From: Shewanella hanedai | GTDB taxonomy: Bacteria; Pseudomonadota; Gammaproteobacteria; Enterobacterales; Shewanellaceae | Reading direction: 5' to 3' | Length of the DNA stretch: 64,000 nucleotides | NCBI RefSeq assembly: GCF_007197645.1 | Contig: NZ_VKGK01000010.1 | Coordinates: forward strand, 62,001-126,000 | Shown here: positions 19,358-28,230 of the stretch, in pieces | Layout: each line of letters opens with the position of its first letter | Numbering within the stretch: position 1 is the first letter of the stretch | The notes under the pieces: generated by a model | Told to the model about the DNA's origin: nothing | The model's database searches: none | The model's input: the letters and a program-made list of their open reading frames with translations, nothing else | Made by a program: the position numbers and the translations under genes

Positions 19358-20119
19358 ATGACAAGCACCCTCATTTTGCTGTTACTGATCATCGTAATTG
19401 GCACCTATTTTCAAACCTCTACAGGTTTTGGCCTCGGGATCATTGTCACTGGCGCAGCAACGGCATTAGGACTTGCCGACCTTAGTTTTATCGCCGCCGT
19501 AGTCAGCTTGATAACATTAGTCAATTGCGCCTTTTCTCTGCCTGGCAGTATTAAGCAACTCGATTGGCGCGCAGTCTACGTGACAGGGATCGCCGTGATA
19601 CCAGGGGTTATTATCGGGGTGGTCATACTCGCTTACTTAAGTGATTTCGCGACTCATGTTTTACAGCTACTGCTAGGGCTAATGATCATCATCAGTGGCA
19701 TAAGTTCTATTCTCGGCGCAAAAAATAGCGAACTAAAAACGCGCAGCAATGATGTCAGCTTCTTTATCAGTGGTCTTGCCTCTGGTTTTACCGGTGGTTT
19801 ATTTGGTATGGCTGGCCCGCCACTGGTGTTTCATTTCTATCGCCAACCCTTTCCAATGATGACAATTCGCAACATGCTACTGCTGTTGTTCGCCTGCACT
19901 TCTGCCACCCGCAGCGGTTTCCTCGCTTACCAAGGCCTGCTTACTTCAGAGATATTAATGCTATCCGCATTGGCTCTGCCTTTAGTCTCAGCAACCACCT
20001 TACTGGCCCGACGTTATCCGCCACCTTTAAGCCCCGATGCGATGCGCTATCTAGTATTTGCGCTTTTAATGTTACTTGGAGGGTATCTATCAATCACAGC
20101 AGTATTCGATTTGCTATAA
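19358..20119 (+). CDS. TauE/SafE-family sulfite or organosulfonate exporter
   Basis: A 253-residue inner-membrane protein with about eight hydrophobic helices. It shows the two-fold repeat typical of TauE/SafE (GFGLGIIVTGAATALG in the first half; GLASGFTGGLFGMAGPPLVFHF in the second). Family members export sulfite, sulfoacetate or related anions. Placed 15 bp after pta in a taurine locus, it most likely relieves sulfite stress from Xsc. A purine-rich SD (CGGAG) precedes the ATG. It is followed by the convergent CobT-like gene with only a 15-bp gap. Confidence 0.87.
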   Translation: MTSTLILLLLIIVIGTYFQTSTGFGLGIIVTGAATALGLADLSFIAAVVSLITLVNCAFSLPGSIKQLDWRAVYVTGIAVIPGVIIGVVILAYLSDFATHVLQLLLGLMIIISGISSILGAKNSELKTRSNDVSFFISGLASGFTGGLFGMAGPPLVFHFYRQPFPMMTIRNMLLLLFACTSATRSGFLAYQGLLTSEILMLSALALPLVSATTLLARRYPPPLSPDAMRYLVFALLMLLGGYLSITAVFDLL

Positions 20120-20134
20120 CGAGCTCAATCACTG

Positions 20135-21913
20135 TCATCGCTTAGTTTTAGCAATCGCCTCTATCAGCCTATTAAACAAAGCAACATCAAGTTCTTGCTC
20201 AAGATCGATTGCCAGGTTGTTTGGATAATATGCGCTGAGATCAATCCCCCCCCCCAAACCTATCACCTCAACTCCCAACCTTTGTTGAGCCGATACGACA
20301 TCCTTGAGGTGATTATCAAGATAACAAGGAGTATTGGCCTGATTGGTTGCTGTATCCATAGGGCTACCATCGGAGATAACCACCAAGATTTTTCGACTCG
20401 CTTCTTGAGCCAAGAGCCGCTGACTTGCCCATTGCACCGCTTCGCCATCTATTCCTTCACGAAAGAGATCCAGTTTTAGCATGGACGCTAAACCGAGCCT
20501 TGCGCGTCGCCAGCTTTGATCACAATGTTTAAATATCAAATGCGACACCGGATTCAAGCGACCGGGATTGGGTGGGCAAGCCTGCCTGCGCCACTGTTTA
20601 AGCGCCAATCCACCATTCCAAGCCCCTGTCGTAAACCCCAGAACTTCGGTTGCGGCACCAGCCATATCTAATGCGCGCACTAGAATATCCAGCATGGTTG
20701 CGATCTGATTGACATGGGTCTTCATGGAACCTGAACAATCGACTAATAAACTGACATGACAATCAATAACAGGTGTGAGATGAGGTTGATAGAATAGATC
20801 CGTTTCACTCGGAGAACTGATTAATAGAGGCAAACGTCCTCCATCGATATAACCTTCATCTTTGGATGATTGCCAACCATTCACTTCAGGACGACTCAAC
20901 TTTATCGAGAACTGACGTGCTAGCCGACTTAGATTAATCCTTTGCTGCGACACAAGTTTATCTAAATGATGTCGATATTCTTGTAACAGCTCAGCGCGAA
21001 CCAAATTTGCAGGAAAAATAACCTTATCAAACTGTGTAGTGAAGACTTTATAGGTCTGTTTCGCCTCAACAAGCCCAGCACTAAGCTGGCTATCCGCCTT
21101 TGCCACCCCTCCCACATCAGCACTTGCCACATCGAGCAGTATGGTAAAGCCATTAGTGACTTCATACCTATTCGCCGCTTGTTCTTCGGAAGGTAATACA
21201 CTCTCTTCAGCTGCTATCATCCCCTCGATAATGACGGCAAGTTCCAGCGCATAATCCCCATACCGATTTTGCGCTAGCCTGTGGCGACGCAGACCTGATA
21301 ACTGAACACCGATAACAGGGGCCAGACCCGCTCGCGTGTGCTCGATTAGGCTTTCTGTTTCGGGTAACACTGCTGCTGCCATCAATCTTGCCCGCGTCAC
21401 CTGAGCTAAGGTGTAGAGTAAAACCCCAACGGCAGTATCGGTTAACCCTGAGTGATAAAAAGTCCGAGACCAATGAGTAAATAAGCCATCAATATTCATT
21501 TTCATCCCCGGCCACTGCTGTGGCAGCAGGCTTTCGACCCTTAACTGCTCTAGCATCTCAAACACCAATGCCGCTATTTGAGAGTCTGGTTTTCGGCTTT
21601 GATGCAACTCAAGATCAGAATAGAGAAGCCGCAATGACAAGGCATCAATGCGCCCTCTATGATTGGAGTTTGTTGCAGAGTATGCCAACTCCACTTGCTC
21701 CTTTTCTTGATCCGAATGTTGGCAATAAGCTTGCAGATGAGGCGCATAAAACGGCATCACGTATGTGTTTCGATACAGGGTGAAATCACGATAAATAAAG
21801 CGCTGTGACGCACTCGCTTGATCAACAAGTTGACTGTTAAAAGTGTTTACTAGCGAGGTCGCTACCGCATCAACACTTTTATCTGCCGTGTTAAATCTAT
21901 CCATCAGCTTCAT
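20135..21913 (-). CDS. CobT-like VWA-domain protein (cobaltochelatase CobT family)
   Basis: A 592-residue protein matching CobT over its length. A helical N-terminal region is followed by a C-terminal von Willebrand A domain with an intact metal-ion-dependent adhesion site, LLVDCSGSMKT (Asp near 392), and the CobT signatures VLGFTTGAWNGG, NPGRLN and VISDGSPMD. CobT and the AAA+ protein CobS form the chaperone part of aerobic cobaltochelatase, which works with CobN. The acidic linker of classical CobT is short or absent. It forms an operon with the CobS-like gene (8-bp gap) inside the taurine locus, with no CobN nearby. A role in maturing or reactivating a taurine-pathway enzyme is inferred from context; a link to B12 is the alternative. 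Confidence 0.88.
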   Translation of the reverse strand: MKLMDRFNTADKSVDAVATSLVNTFNSQLVDQASASQRFIYRDFTLYRNTYVMPFYAPHLQAYCQHSDQEKEQVELAYSATNSNHRGRIDALSLRLLYSDLELHQSRKPDSQIAALVFEMLEQLRVESLLPQQWPGMKMNIDGLFTHWSRTFYHSGLTDTAVGVLLYTLAQVTRARLMAAAVLPETESLIEHTRAGLAPVIGVQLSGLRRHRLAQNRYGDYALELAVIIEGMIAAEESVLPSEEQAANRYEVTNGFTILLDVASADVGGVAKADSQLSAGLVEAKQTYKVFTTQFDKVIFPANLVRAELLQEYRHHLDKLVSQQRINLSRLARQFSIKLSRPEVNGWQSSKDEGYIDGGRLPLLISSPSETDLFYQPHLTPVIDCHVSLLVDCSGSMKTHVNQIATMLDILVRALDMAGAATEVLGFTTGAWNGGLALKQWRRQACPPNPGRLNPVSHLIFKHCDQSWRRARLGLASMLKLDLFREGIDGEAVQWASQRLLAQEASRKILVVISDGSPMDTATNQANTPCYLDNHLKDVVSAQQRLGVEVIGLGGGIDLSAYYPNNLAIDLEQELDVALFNRLIEAIAKTKR

Positions 21914-21921
21914 GATATTGC

Positions 21922-22893
21922 CTACTCAGTTAACATCAGTTCTTGTCCGAAACAGCGCTGAAAATATTCGGCAACCAGCTCTCTCTCCTGCTCGTCACAT
22001 TTATTTAAAAATGAAAGCTTAAAAGCGAGACTAAGATCATCGAATATCAAGGTATTTTCAGCCCAAGTGATCACCGTTCGAGGTGACATTAAGGTCGAGA
22101 GTTCTCCCGCAACAAAGCCTTTTCGCGTCAAGCTGGCTACTGACACCATTGCATCCACTTTACTTCGATATTCACGAGTTAAATTAGCCACTTGATCTAA
22201 CACCATGCTGACCTCCTCTTCTTGAGGAAGGTAGTTGAGTGATGCCAAAATATTCCAGCGATCAATCTGAGCATGGTTCAGCACTTGAACGCCCCGATAC
22301 ATGCCGGAAAAATCCCCCTGACCTATGGTATTCGCCGTGGCAAATAAGCGAAAATCAACATGGGGAGAGATCACTCTATTCTTATCAAGTAAGGTCAGTT
22401 TTCCACCTCGCTCCAAAATACGTTGGATCACAAACATCACATCCGGTCGCCCTGCATCATATTCATCAAAAATAAGCGCAATAGGACGCTGAATAGACCA
22501 AGGTAAAATGCCCTCTTGAAACTCCGTCACCTGCTTGCCCTCTTTGATGACGATAGTGTCCTTACCCACCAGATCTAATCGACTAATGTTCCCATCTAGA
22601 TTTACCCGTAAACAGGGCCAGTTCAGCCTAGCTGCAACTTGCTCTATGTGAGTCGATTTACCCGTGCCGTGCATCCCTTGAAGCATCACACGCCGGTTAT
22701 GTTCAAATCCTGCCAATATGGCCAGTGTCACCTCTTTGTTGAAGTGATACCCCTTATCGATCTCAGGCACATAAACACCGGGTTCCCGAAAACCTGTGAC
22801 GATTAAGTCTGAATCGATATTAAACACCTCACGTACGTTCACTTCGACCTTAGCCGTAGATTCAAGATGCTCGTTTACCCGTTCATTAGTCAT
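21922..22893 (-). CDS. CobS-like MoxR-class AAA+ ATPase
   Basis: A 323-residue AAA+ ATPase closely resembling CobS. It has Walker A GMHGTGKST, Walker B ALIFDEYDAG, sensor 1 region FRLFATANTIGQGD and an arginine-finger region DRWNI. CobS hexamers remodel client complexes together with VWA partners; NorQ/NorD, CbbQ/CbbO and CoxD/CoxE are analogous pairs. ATG at 22911 is also in frame, but a purine-rich GAGTGGA precedes the ATG at 22893, which was chosen. It is transcribed divergently from xsc, with the CobT-like gene directly downstream, so the pair is likely co-regulated with taurine use. Confidence 0.88.
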   Translation of the reverse strand: MTNERVNEHLESTAKVEVNVREVFNIDSDLIVTGFREPGVYVPEIDKGYHFNKEVTLAILAGFEHNRRVMLQGMHGTGKSTHIEQVAARLNWPCLRVNLDGNISRLDLVGKDTIVIKEGKQVTEFQEGILPWSIQRPIALIFDEYDAGRPDVMFVIQRILERGGKLTLLDKNRVISPHVDFRLFATANTIGQGDFSGMYRGVQVLNHAQIDRWNILASLNYLPQEEEVSMVLDQVANLTREYRSKVDAMVSVASLTRKGFVAGELSTLMSPRTVITWAENTLIFDDLSLAFKLSFLNKCDEQERELVAEYFQRCFGQELMLTE

Positions 22894-23097
22894 ATTTAGT
22901 CCACTCAACATTTTGTTTTAAAAACAATTCCAATCCATTTATTTAGAAAATCCAGCTTGAGAAACCAAGTTCAACCTCCCTTTGCTTTCCATGAAATTAA
23001 CATGTAAATACAAAAATCAGAACAAAAAGTACCATTTTTTATAATTAGTGTTTGACAGGATGTTTTATAGCCAATAGTGTAGATGACGATCAATTAG

Positions 23098-23114
23098 TGG
23101 AACCTTTCATTCCA
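23098..23114. promoter_or_regulatory. Candidate IclR-type operator upstream of xsc
   Basis: The palindrome TGGAA-CCTTTCA-TTCCA lies in the 266-bp divergent region between the CobS-like gene and xsc, 46 bp before the xsc start. E. coli IclR sites have a similar TGGAA...TTCCA form, and an IclR-family regulator is encoded nearby. This is a single occurrence read by eye, so the assignment is tentative. Confidence 0.3.
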
Positions 23115-23159
23115 TAAAACAATTTATTTGATAAGTATTCATTCAAGGAATTACTCGTT

Positions 23160-24971
23160 ATGCGCAAACAAAATGACCGAGCAGTGGTTGAAGGTCCGAC
23201 TAAGATGACACCATCAGAGGCCTTCGTAGAGACTATGGTTGCCAATGACGTGACAAATATATTCGGCATTATGGGATCTGCATTTATGGATGCCATGGAT
23301 ATATTCGCTCCAGCAGGTATCCGTCTAATTCCAGTGGTTCACGAGCAAGGCGCTGGCCATATGGCTGATGGGTTCTCTCGTGTATCTGGTACTCATGGTG
23401 TGGTAATAGGTCAAAATGGACCTGGGATCAGCAACTGTGTCACCGCCATTGCAGCCGCTTATTGGGCACATAGCCCGGTTGTCATTATCACTCCTGAAAC
23501 AGGCACCATGACTCAAGGGTTAGGTGGGTTTCAGGAATGTAACCAGTTACCCATGTTTCAAGAATTCACAAAGTATCAAGGTCACGTCACGCATCCTCAT
23601 CGCATGGCTGAATACACCGGCCGCTGTTTTGACCGTGCATTAAGCGAAATGGGGCCAACCCAGCTTAATATCCCTCGTGATTATTTCTACGGTGAGAGCA
23701 CCTATGACATCCCTAAGCCTTCACGTCTTGATCGAGGTGCGGGTGGCGAACAAAGCTTAAATGAAGCTGCTGACTTATTGGCAACAGCTAAATTTCCGGT
23801 GATCATTTCCGGTGGTGGCGTGGTCATGGGAGATGCCGTCGAAGAGTGTAAAGCATTAGCTGAACGCTTAGGTGCCCCAGTCGTAAACAGTTACCTGCAC
23901 AATGACTCTTTTCCAGCAAGTCACGAACTTTGGTGTGGCCCACTAGGCTATCAAGGTTCAAAAGCGGCCATGAAGTTAATCGCACAAGCCGATGTCGTCA
24001 TAGCACTCGGTTCACGCTTAGGCCCATTTGGAACCTTGCCGCAACACGGCATGGATTACTGGCCAAAAGAGGCCAAGATTATTCAGATCGATGCAGACAA
24101 CAAGATGCTAGGTCTAGTGAAGAAAATTTCTGTTGGTATTTGTGGCGATGCTAAAGCCGCTGCCATCGCCCTCACTGAGCGTCTTGCAGGACGAACCTTA
24201 GATTGTGACGCCACGATTGCAGAGCGTAAAGATAAAATCTGCGCCGAGAAGATGTCTTGGGAAAAAGAGCTAGATGAATGGACCCATGAAACCGATGCAT
24301 TCAGCTTAGACATGATCAAAGAAAATGCCGAGGAAACCCCTTTCTCAGGTGGTGAATACCTGCATCCACGTCAGGTACTTCGTGAGCTTGAAAAAGCCAT
24401 GCCTGAAGATGTCATGGTTTCTACCGACATCGGTAATATCAACTCCATCGCCAACAGTTATCTGCGTTTTGAAAAGCCACGAAGCTTCTTTGCTGCCATG
24501 AGCTTTGGTAATTGTGGTTACGCTTTCCCGACCATCATAGGCGCTAAAGTGGCTGCACCTGAACGTCCAGCGGTTTCCTATGCAGGTGACGGAGCGTGGG
24601 GCATGAGCTTAATGGAAACCATGACCTGTGTACGTCATGACATTCCTGTTACGGCAGTGGTCTTCCATAACCGCCAATGGGGTGCTGAGAAGAAGAACCA
24701 GGTTGATTTCTATGACCGCCGCTTTGTTGCTGGTGAGCTAGACAACCAAAGCTTTGCCGAAATAGCGCGCGCTATGGGCGCTGAAGGTATCACTGTCGAC
24801 CGTCTTGAAGATGTCGGCCCTGCGCTTAAGAAAGCCATCGATATGCAGATGAATGAAGGTAAAACCACCATCATCGAAATCATGTGTACTCGTGAGCTGG
24901 GCGATCCATTCCGCCGTGATGCGCTTTCAACCCCAGTACGCCATTTAGAAAAGTATAAAGATTACGTCTAA
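23160..24971 (+). CDS. xsc: Sulfoacetaldehyde acetyltransferase
   Basis: A 603-residue thiamine-diphosphate enzyme that converts sulfoacetaldehyde and phosphate to acetyl phosphate and sulfite, the C-S cleaving step of taurine breakdown. The order is N-terminal PYR domain (FGIMGSAFMDAMDIF, then the cofactor-activating Glu in VVHEQGAGHMADG), central domain, and C-terminal PP domain with the ThDP motif GDGAWGMSLMET (G476-D-G) ending in HNRQWGAEKKNQ. The motifs QNGPGISN and GGFQECNQLPMF are characteristic of Xsc rather than acetolactate synthase. SD AAGGA lies 12 bp before the ATG. It is followed by a stem-loop and the TauZ-type exporter. Confidence 0.95.
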   Translation: MRKQNDRAVVEGPTKMTPSEAFVETMVANDVTNIFGIMGSAFMDAMDIFAPAGIRLIPVVHEQGAGHMADGFSRVSGTHGVVIGQNGPGISNCVTAIAAAYWAHSPVVIITPETGTMTQGLGGFQECNQLPMFQEFTKYQGHVTHPHRMAEYTGRCFDRALSEMGPTQLNIPRDYFYGESTYDIPKPSRLDRGAGGEQSLNEAADLLATAKFPVIISGGGVVMGDAVEECKALAERLGAPVVNSYLHNDSFPASHELWCGPLGYQGSKAAMKLIAQADVVIALGSRLGPFGTLPQHGMDYWPKEAKIIQIDADNKMLGLVKKISVGICGDAKAAAIALTERLAGRTLDCDATIAERKDKICAEKMSWEKELDEWTHETDAFSLDMIKENAEETPFSGGEYLHPRQVLRELEKAMPEDVMVSTDIGNINSIANSYLRFEKPRSFFAAMSFGNCGYAFPTIIGAKVAAPERPAVSYAGDGAWGMSLMETMTCVRHDIPVTAVVFHNRQWGAEKKNQVDFYDRRFVAGELDNQSFAEIARAMGAEGITVDRLEDVGPALKKAIDMQMNEGKTTIIEIMCTRELGDPFRRDALSTPVRHLEKYKDYV

Positions 24972-24980
24972 CGCTTGTCG

Positions 24981-25018
24981 AAGTAAGCCTGGCTCGTCTT
25001 TGAGTCAGGTACTTTTTT
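24981..25018 (+). terminator. Terminator or attenuator after xsc
   Basis: An imperfect stem, AAGTAAGCCTGGCTC against GAGTCAGGTACTT, with a 6-base loop and a following T6 run sits between xsc and the next gene on the same strand. It may partly uncouple xsc from the exporter gene 20 bp downstream. Confidence 0.7.
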
Positions 25019-25037
25019 CAACTAGGACCATCAGATC

Positions 25038-26078
25038 ATGAGCACAGAACAATTAACAAAACCGCTGAATAGCTTCAGCAACGTGCAAACGATTTTACCC
25101 GGATTCATGTTATGTGGGGTGATTGCCGCCGCCGCTTCATTTATCTCGGAGCACTATGGCGGGCCTAAATTTCTCTATGCATTGTTGCTTGGGATCTCAT
25201 TTCACTTCTTGGTGGATAACCCAAGATGCATTTTAGGCATTGAGACCTGTGCAAAAAAATTAGTGCGTGTGGGTGTTGCCTTACTCGGCGTTCGCATCGC
25301 CGTAAGTGACATCAGCGATCTGGGCGCTTTAGGGATTATCGCACTCGCAGCGGGCGTCGCCTTGACCATAGGTTTTAGCTTATTGCTAGCACGACTATTA
25401 AAGCTACCTTACATGTTAGGCCTGCTTGCTGGCGGCGCGACGGGAATTTGTGGCATATCTGCCGCGATGGCAATCTCATCGACCTTGCCACAAAACGAAG
25501 AAAATGAACATTACACCTTATTGACTGCCATTGGCATTGCCACCTTCTCAACCGTTGCCATGGTGATGTACCCGCTTATCGTGAGCTCTTTGGGTCTAAC
25601 GACCGCAGAAGCAGGGTTGTTTTTAGGTGGCTCGATACACGATGTCGCTCAGGTTGTTGGTGCTGGATACATGTTATCTCCTGAGGTCGGTGACGCAGCG
25701 ACGTTAGCCAAGATGTTTAGAGTCGCCATGTTAATGCCAGTGATCATGATACTTGTCTTTGCCCTCAGATCTGAACGAGAGAAATTCAATGGCAAAGAGG
25801 GGAAAAGACAACCTCTAGTGCCGCTATTTCTGTTGGTGTTTATCGGCCTGATTGTACTCAATCAATTTGGCTGGATATCTAAAGAGGTGAGCACACTGTT
25901 CTCAACAATATCTACTTGGTGCTTAGTGATATCAATCGCGGCACTTGGGGTGAAAACCTCCTTTGAGAAACTCATCGGATTGGGCTGGAAACCCATTTTA
26001 CTCCTGTTGAGCAACACGGTATTCATTGCACTCTATATGCTCGCCATTATCTATTTAGGCCAGATCATATCGAGTTAA
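25038..26078 (+). CDS. tauZ: TauZ-type (UPF0324/YeiH family) putative sulfate exporter
   Basis: A 346-residue inner-membrane protein with about ten hydrophobic helices. UPF0324/YeiH landmarks are present: GVALLGVRIAVSDI, GGATGICGISAAMAI, and SIHDVAQVVGAGYMLS with the conserved HDVAQV. Members beside xsc in other taurine degraders are called TauZ and are thought to export sulfate; direct transport evidence for the family is limited. It lies directly after xsc with SD AGGA 11 bp before the ATG. Together with the TauE-like protein it gives the locus two anion exporters. Confidence 0.87.
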   Translation: MSTEQLTKPLNSFSNVQTILPGFMLCGVIAAAASFISEHYGGPKFLYALLLGISFHFLVDNPRCILGIETCAKKLVRVGVALLGVRIAVSDISDLGALGIIALAAGVALTIGFSLLLARLLKLPYMLGLLAGGATGICGISAAMAISSTLPQNEENEHYTLLTAIGIATFSTVAMVMYPLIVSSLGLTTAEAGLFLGGSIHDVAQVVGAGYMLSPEVGDAATLAKMFRVAMLMPVIMILVFALRSEREKFNGKEGKRQPLVPLFLLVFIGLIVLNQFGWISKEVSTLFSTISTWCLVISIAALGVKTSFEKLIGLGWKPILLLLSNTVFIALYMLAIIYLGQIISS

Positions 26079-26299
26079 TGATAATGAATACAAACGCAGT
26101 TTTATCGACAAAAGCAAAAGACTGCACAGGATGAAAAAGTTGTCAGCGAGGAGTTTTTCAGACGTTTACACTGCGCAAACACAGCTTAGATTGATAAAAA
26201 GCAGTAAACGCGATACAAAACATTTCATTATTTGGAATGACGATTAAAAAATTATGATGTGAGCAGTAAATAAATATAACTAATCAGGGATCCATTTAA

Positions 26300-26692
26300 A
26301 TGAATAATCAAACAACCATGAGTTTTCTAGACACCTTTTCTCAAGCATGGAATGACCATGATATTGATGCGCTGATGAACTGCATGACCCAAGACTGTGA
26401 GTTCCATGCCACAGCAGGATCAACGATTTTAGGCACCAGCTTTTATGGCTTCGAAGAGGTAAAAGCGGCATTTCAACTCGCATGGAAAAACTTCCCTGAC
26501 GCCCAGTGGTTAGATGCTGAACATTTTATCTGTGGTGACCGTGCTGTCACTGAGTCTACTTTTTGTGGCACTAAGGCTGACGGCAGCCGAATCGAAGCTC
26601 GGATGGTGGATATTTTCACCCTACGTAATGGCAAGATTCAGGTTAAAAATGCCTTCCGTAAAGATCGTCCCTCACTGGCTGTGTCCGCTTAA
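26300..26692 (+). CDS. tauX: Taurine dehydrogenase small subunit (SnoaL/NTF2-like)
   Basis: A 130-residue single-domain NTF2/SnoaL-like protein with the cone-fold landmarks WNDHDIDALMNCMTQDCEF, GFEEVKAAF and a C-terminal strand DIFTLRNGKIQVKNAFRK. It lies 39 bp upstream of the large FAD subunit, the order known for tauXY in Rhodobacter, where the two form cytochrome-linked taurine dehydrogenase. No catalytic role for the small subunit is established. An SD-like AGGGA precedes the ATG. A second, clearly related protein is encoded at 33538-33900. Confidence 0.85.
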   Translation: MNNQTTMSFLDTFSQAWNDHDIDALMNCMTQDCEFHATAGSTILGTSFYGFEEVKAAFQLAWKNFPDAQWLDAEHFICGDRAVTESTFCGTKADGSRIEARMVDIFTLRNGKIQVKNAFRKDRPSLAVSA

Positions 26693-26731
26693 TCGCGCAC
26701 TATTATTCTGCACAACGCATTAAGGATGACC

Positions 26732-28171
26732 ATGAGCATAAACCTCGAAACCGCAGGCTTAACCCTAAAAGCTGGGATGAGTGCACAAAAGCCATATGAT
26801 CCACAATATGATCCTTTAGTGCATGCCAATCCAGGCCAGGGTCAAGATTATGCCCCAACCTATTGGATTGGCACTGCTGGAGAGGCACCTGAAGATGATG
26901 GCCCTATTATTGGCGATACTTCTGCCGATGTGGTGATTGTCGGCTCTGGTTACACAGGGCTGTGTGCAGCCATCTACCTAGCAGAACATTACGGCATTAA
27001 AGCCACAGTATTAGAGGCCAATCGAACCAGTTGGGGTTGCAGTACCCGTAATGGTGGGCAAGCTCAATGTGCATCCGGACGCTTAAAACGCTCACAATGG
27101 ATTGAACGCTGGGGCGTCGACACTGCACTGCGTATGCATCAAGAATGTCTTGATGGTATGCAAACCTTTAAGGATCTGATTAAAGATATTGATTGTGAGC
27201 CACAAGCTGGCGGGCACCTCTATATCGCTCATCGCGACAAGATAATGCCGACATTGGAGAAAGAGGCCTCATTACTGCGTAAAACCTTTAATTACGATGC
27301 CCAAATTTTAGATGCGGCGACGCTCAAGAACCAGTTTGTTGGTGATAATGAAGCAGCAGGTGCCATGCATGAACCTGAAGGTATAGGTATTCATGCGGGG
27401 AAACTGGCCTTCGGTTATCTGAAAAAAGCCCGTGCATTAGGGGTGAAAGTTCACCCTGGCAGCCCAGTAATCGGTTGGGAAACCCGTAATGGCGAGCATT
27501 ATCTAAGAACTCCTGGTGGGGTTGTCAGAGCTGGTGCTGTGGGCTTGGCAACGGGGGGCTACACCTCACAGGGATTACACTCCAGTACCAAGAATCGTCT
27601 CTTGCCAATTTTATCTAACTCCATCGTCACCCGACCGTTAACCAAGGCTGAACTCGAGGCTTGCAACTTTAAGACACATCAGGTGCTCACAGATACCCGA
27701 GTCTTAAGACATTACTACCGTCTTTTACCTGACAACCGCGTTCAAATTGGCAGCCGAAGTGCCATTAGCGGACACAATGCGCCTCAGCAAAAATATCAAC
27801 AATTTCTAGAAAACGATTTAGCCAAAAAATTTCCCGCACTCAAGGGAATACAAATAGATTACTCCTGGTGGGGATGGGTTGATGTCAGCCATGACATGAT
27901 GCCGCGCATCTGCCGCCCTGACCCTAAAGAGACCATCTACTACGCCTTGGGCTACGGTGGTAACGGGGTCATGTATTCAGCTCAAGCAGGTAAACGACTC
28001 GCCCAATGGATTGCCGGAGAGGAGACTCAGATAGATCTGCCTATATTTCAATCTAAACTGCCCTTCCCTAATATCCGTGAAGCGATTGAATCTGAGGCAT
28101 TTGCCCCCTTTAGAAGGATGGGTCAAAGGTTTTTGTACAACTGGTATCACCTTAAAGATGAAGTTCTTTAA
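26732..28171 (+). CDS. tauY: Taurine dehydrogenase large subunit (FAD-dependent oxidoreductase)
   Basis: A 479-residue DAO-family flavoprotein predicted to oxidise taurine to sulfoacetaldehyde and ammonia. The FAD-binding Rossmann motif VVIVGSGYTGLCAA lies near residue 70. Next come NRTSWGCSTRNGGQAQ (a typical DadA/PuuB-type segment), the GLATGGYTSQ motif and a C-terminal YALGYGGNGVMYSAQAGK FAD-closing motif. Context (tauX upstream, TRAP genes downstream, xsc and pta in the locus) supports TauY over gamma-glutamylputrescine oxidase. ATG codons occur at 26726 and 26732; the SD AAGGA overlaps the first and is well spaced for the second. There is no signal peptide, so it is probably cytoplasmic or peripheral to the membrane. 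Confidence 0.87.
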   Translation: MSINLETAGLTLKAGMSAQKPYDPQYDPLVHANPGQGQDYAPTYWIGTAGEAPEDDGPIIGDTSADVVIVGSGYTGLCAAIYLAEHYGIKATVLEANRTSWGCSTRNGGQAQCASGRLKRSQWIERWGVDTALRMHQECLDGMQTFKDLIKDIDCEPQAGGHLYIAHRDKIMPTLEKEASLLRKTFNYDAQILDAATLKNQFVGDNEAAGAMHEPEGIGIHAGKLAFGYLKKARALGVKVHPGSPVIGWETRNGEHYLRTPGGVVRAGAVGLATGGYTSQGLHSSTKNRLLPILSNSIVTRPLTKAELEACNFKTHQVLTDTRVLRHYYRLLPDNRVQIGSRSAISGHNAPQQKYQQFLENDLAKKFPALKGIQIDYSWWGWVDVSHDMMPRICRPDPKETIYYALGYGGNGVMYSAQAGKRLAQWIAGEETQIDLPIFQSKLPFPNIREAIESEAFAPFRRMGQRFLYNWYHLKDEVL

Positions 28172-28230
28172 GGTGATGCAAACCTACTATTTTTAATTCG
28201 AATCTTATAACAATATAACAGGATAGAACT

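Noticed and set aside
20135..22893. Annotation of the CobS/CobT-like pair as a functional aerobic cobaltochelatase
   Set aside because: CobN and all other cobalamin genes are absent from the window and the context is taurine catabolism. Family membership is kept but the reaction is not asserted.
26732..28171. Gamma-glutamylputrescine oxidase (PuuB) as the identity of the FAD oxidoreductase
   Set aside because: The fold family is the same, but no puu genes are nearby, and the SnoaL-like small subunit, xsc, pta and TRAP genes support TauY instead.
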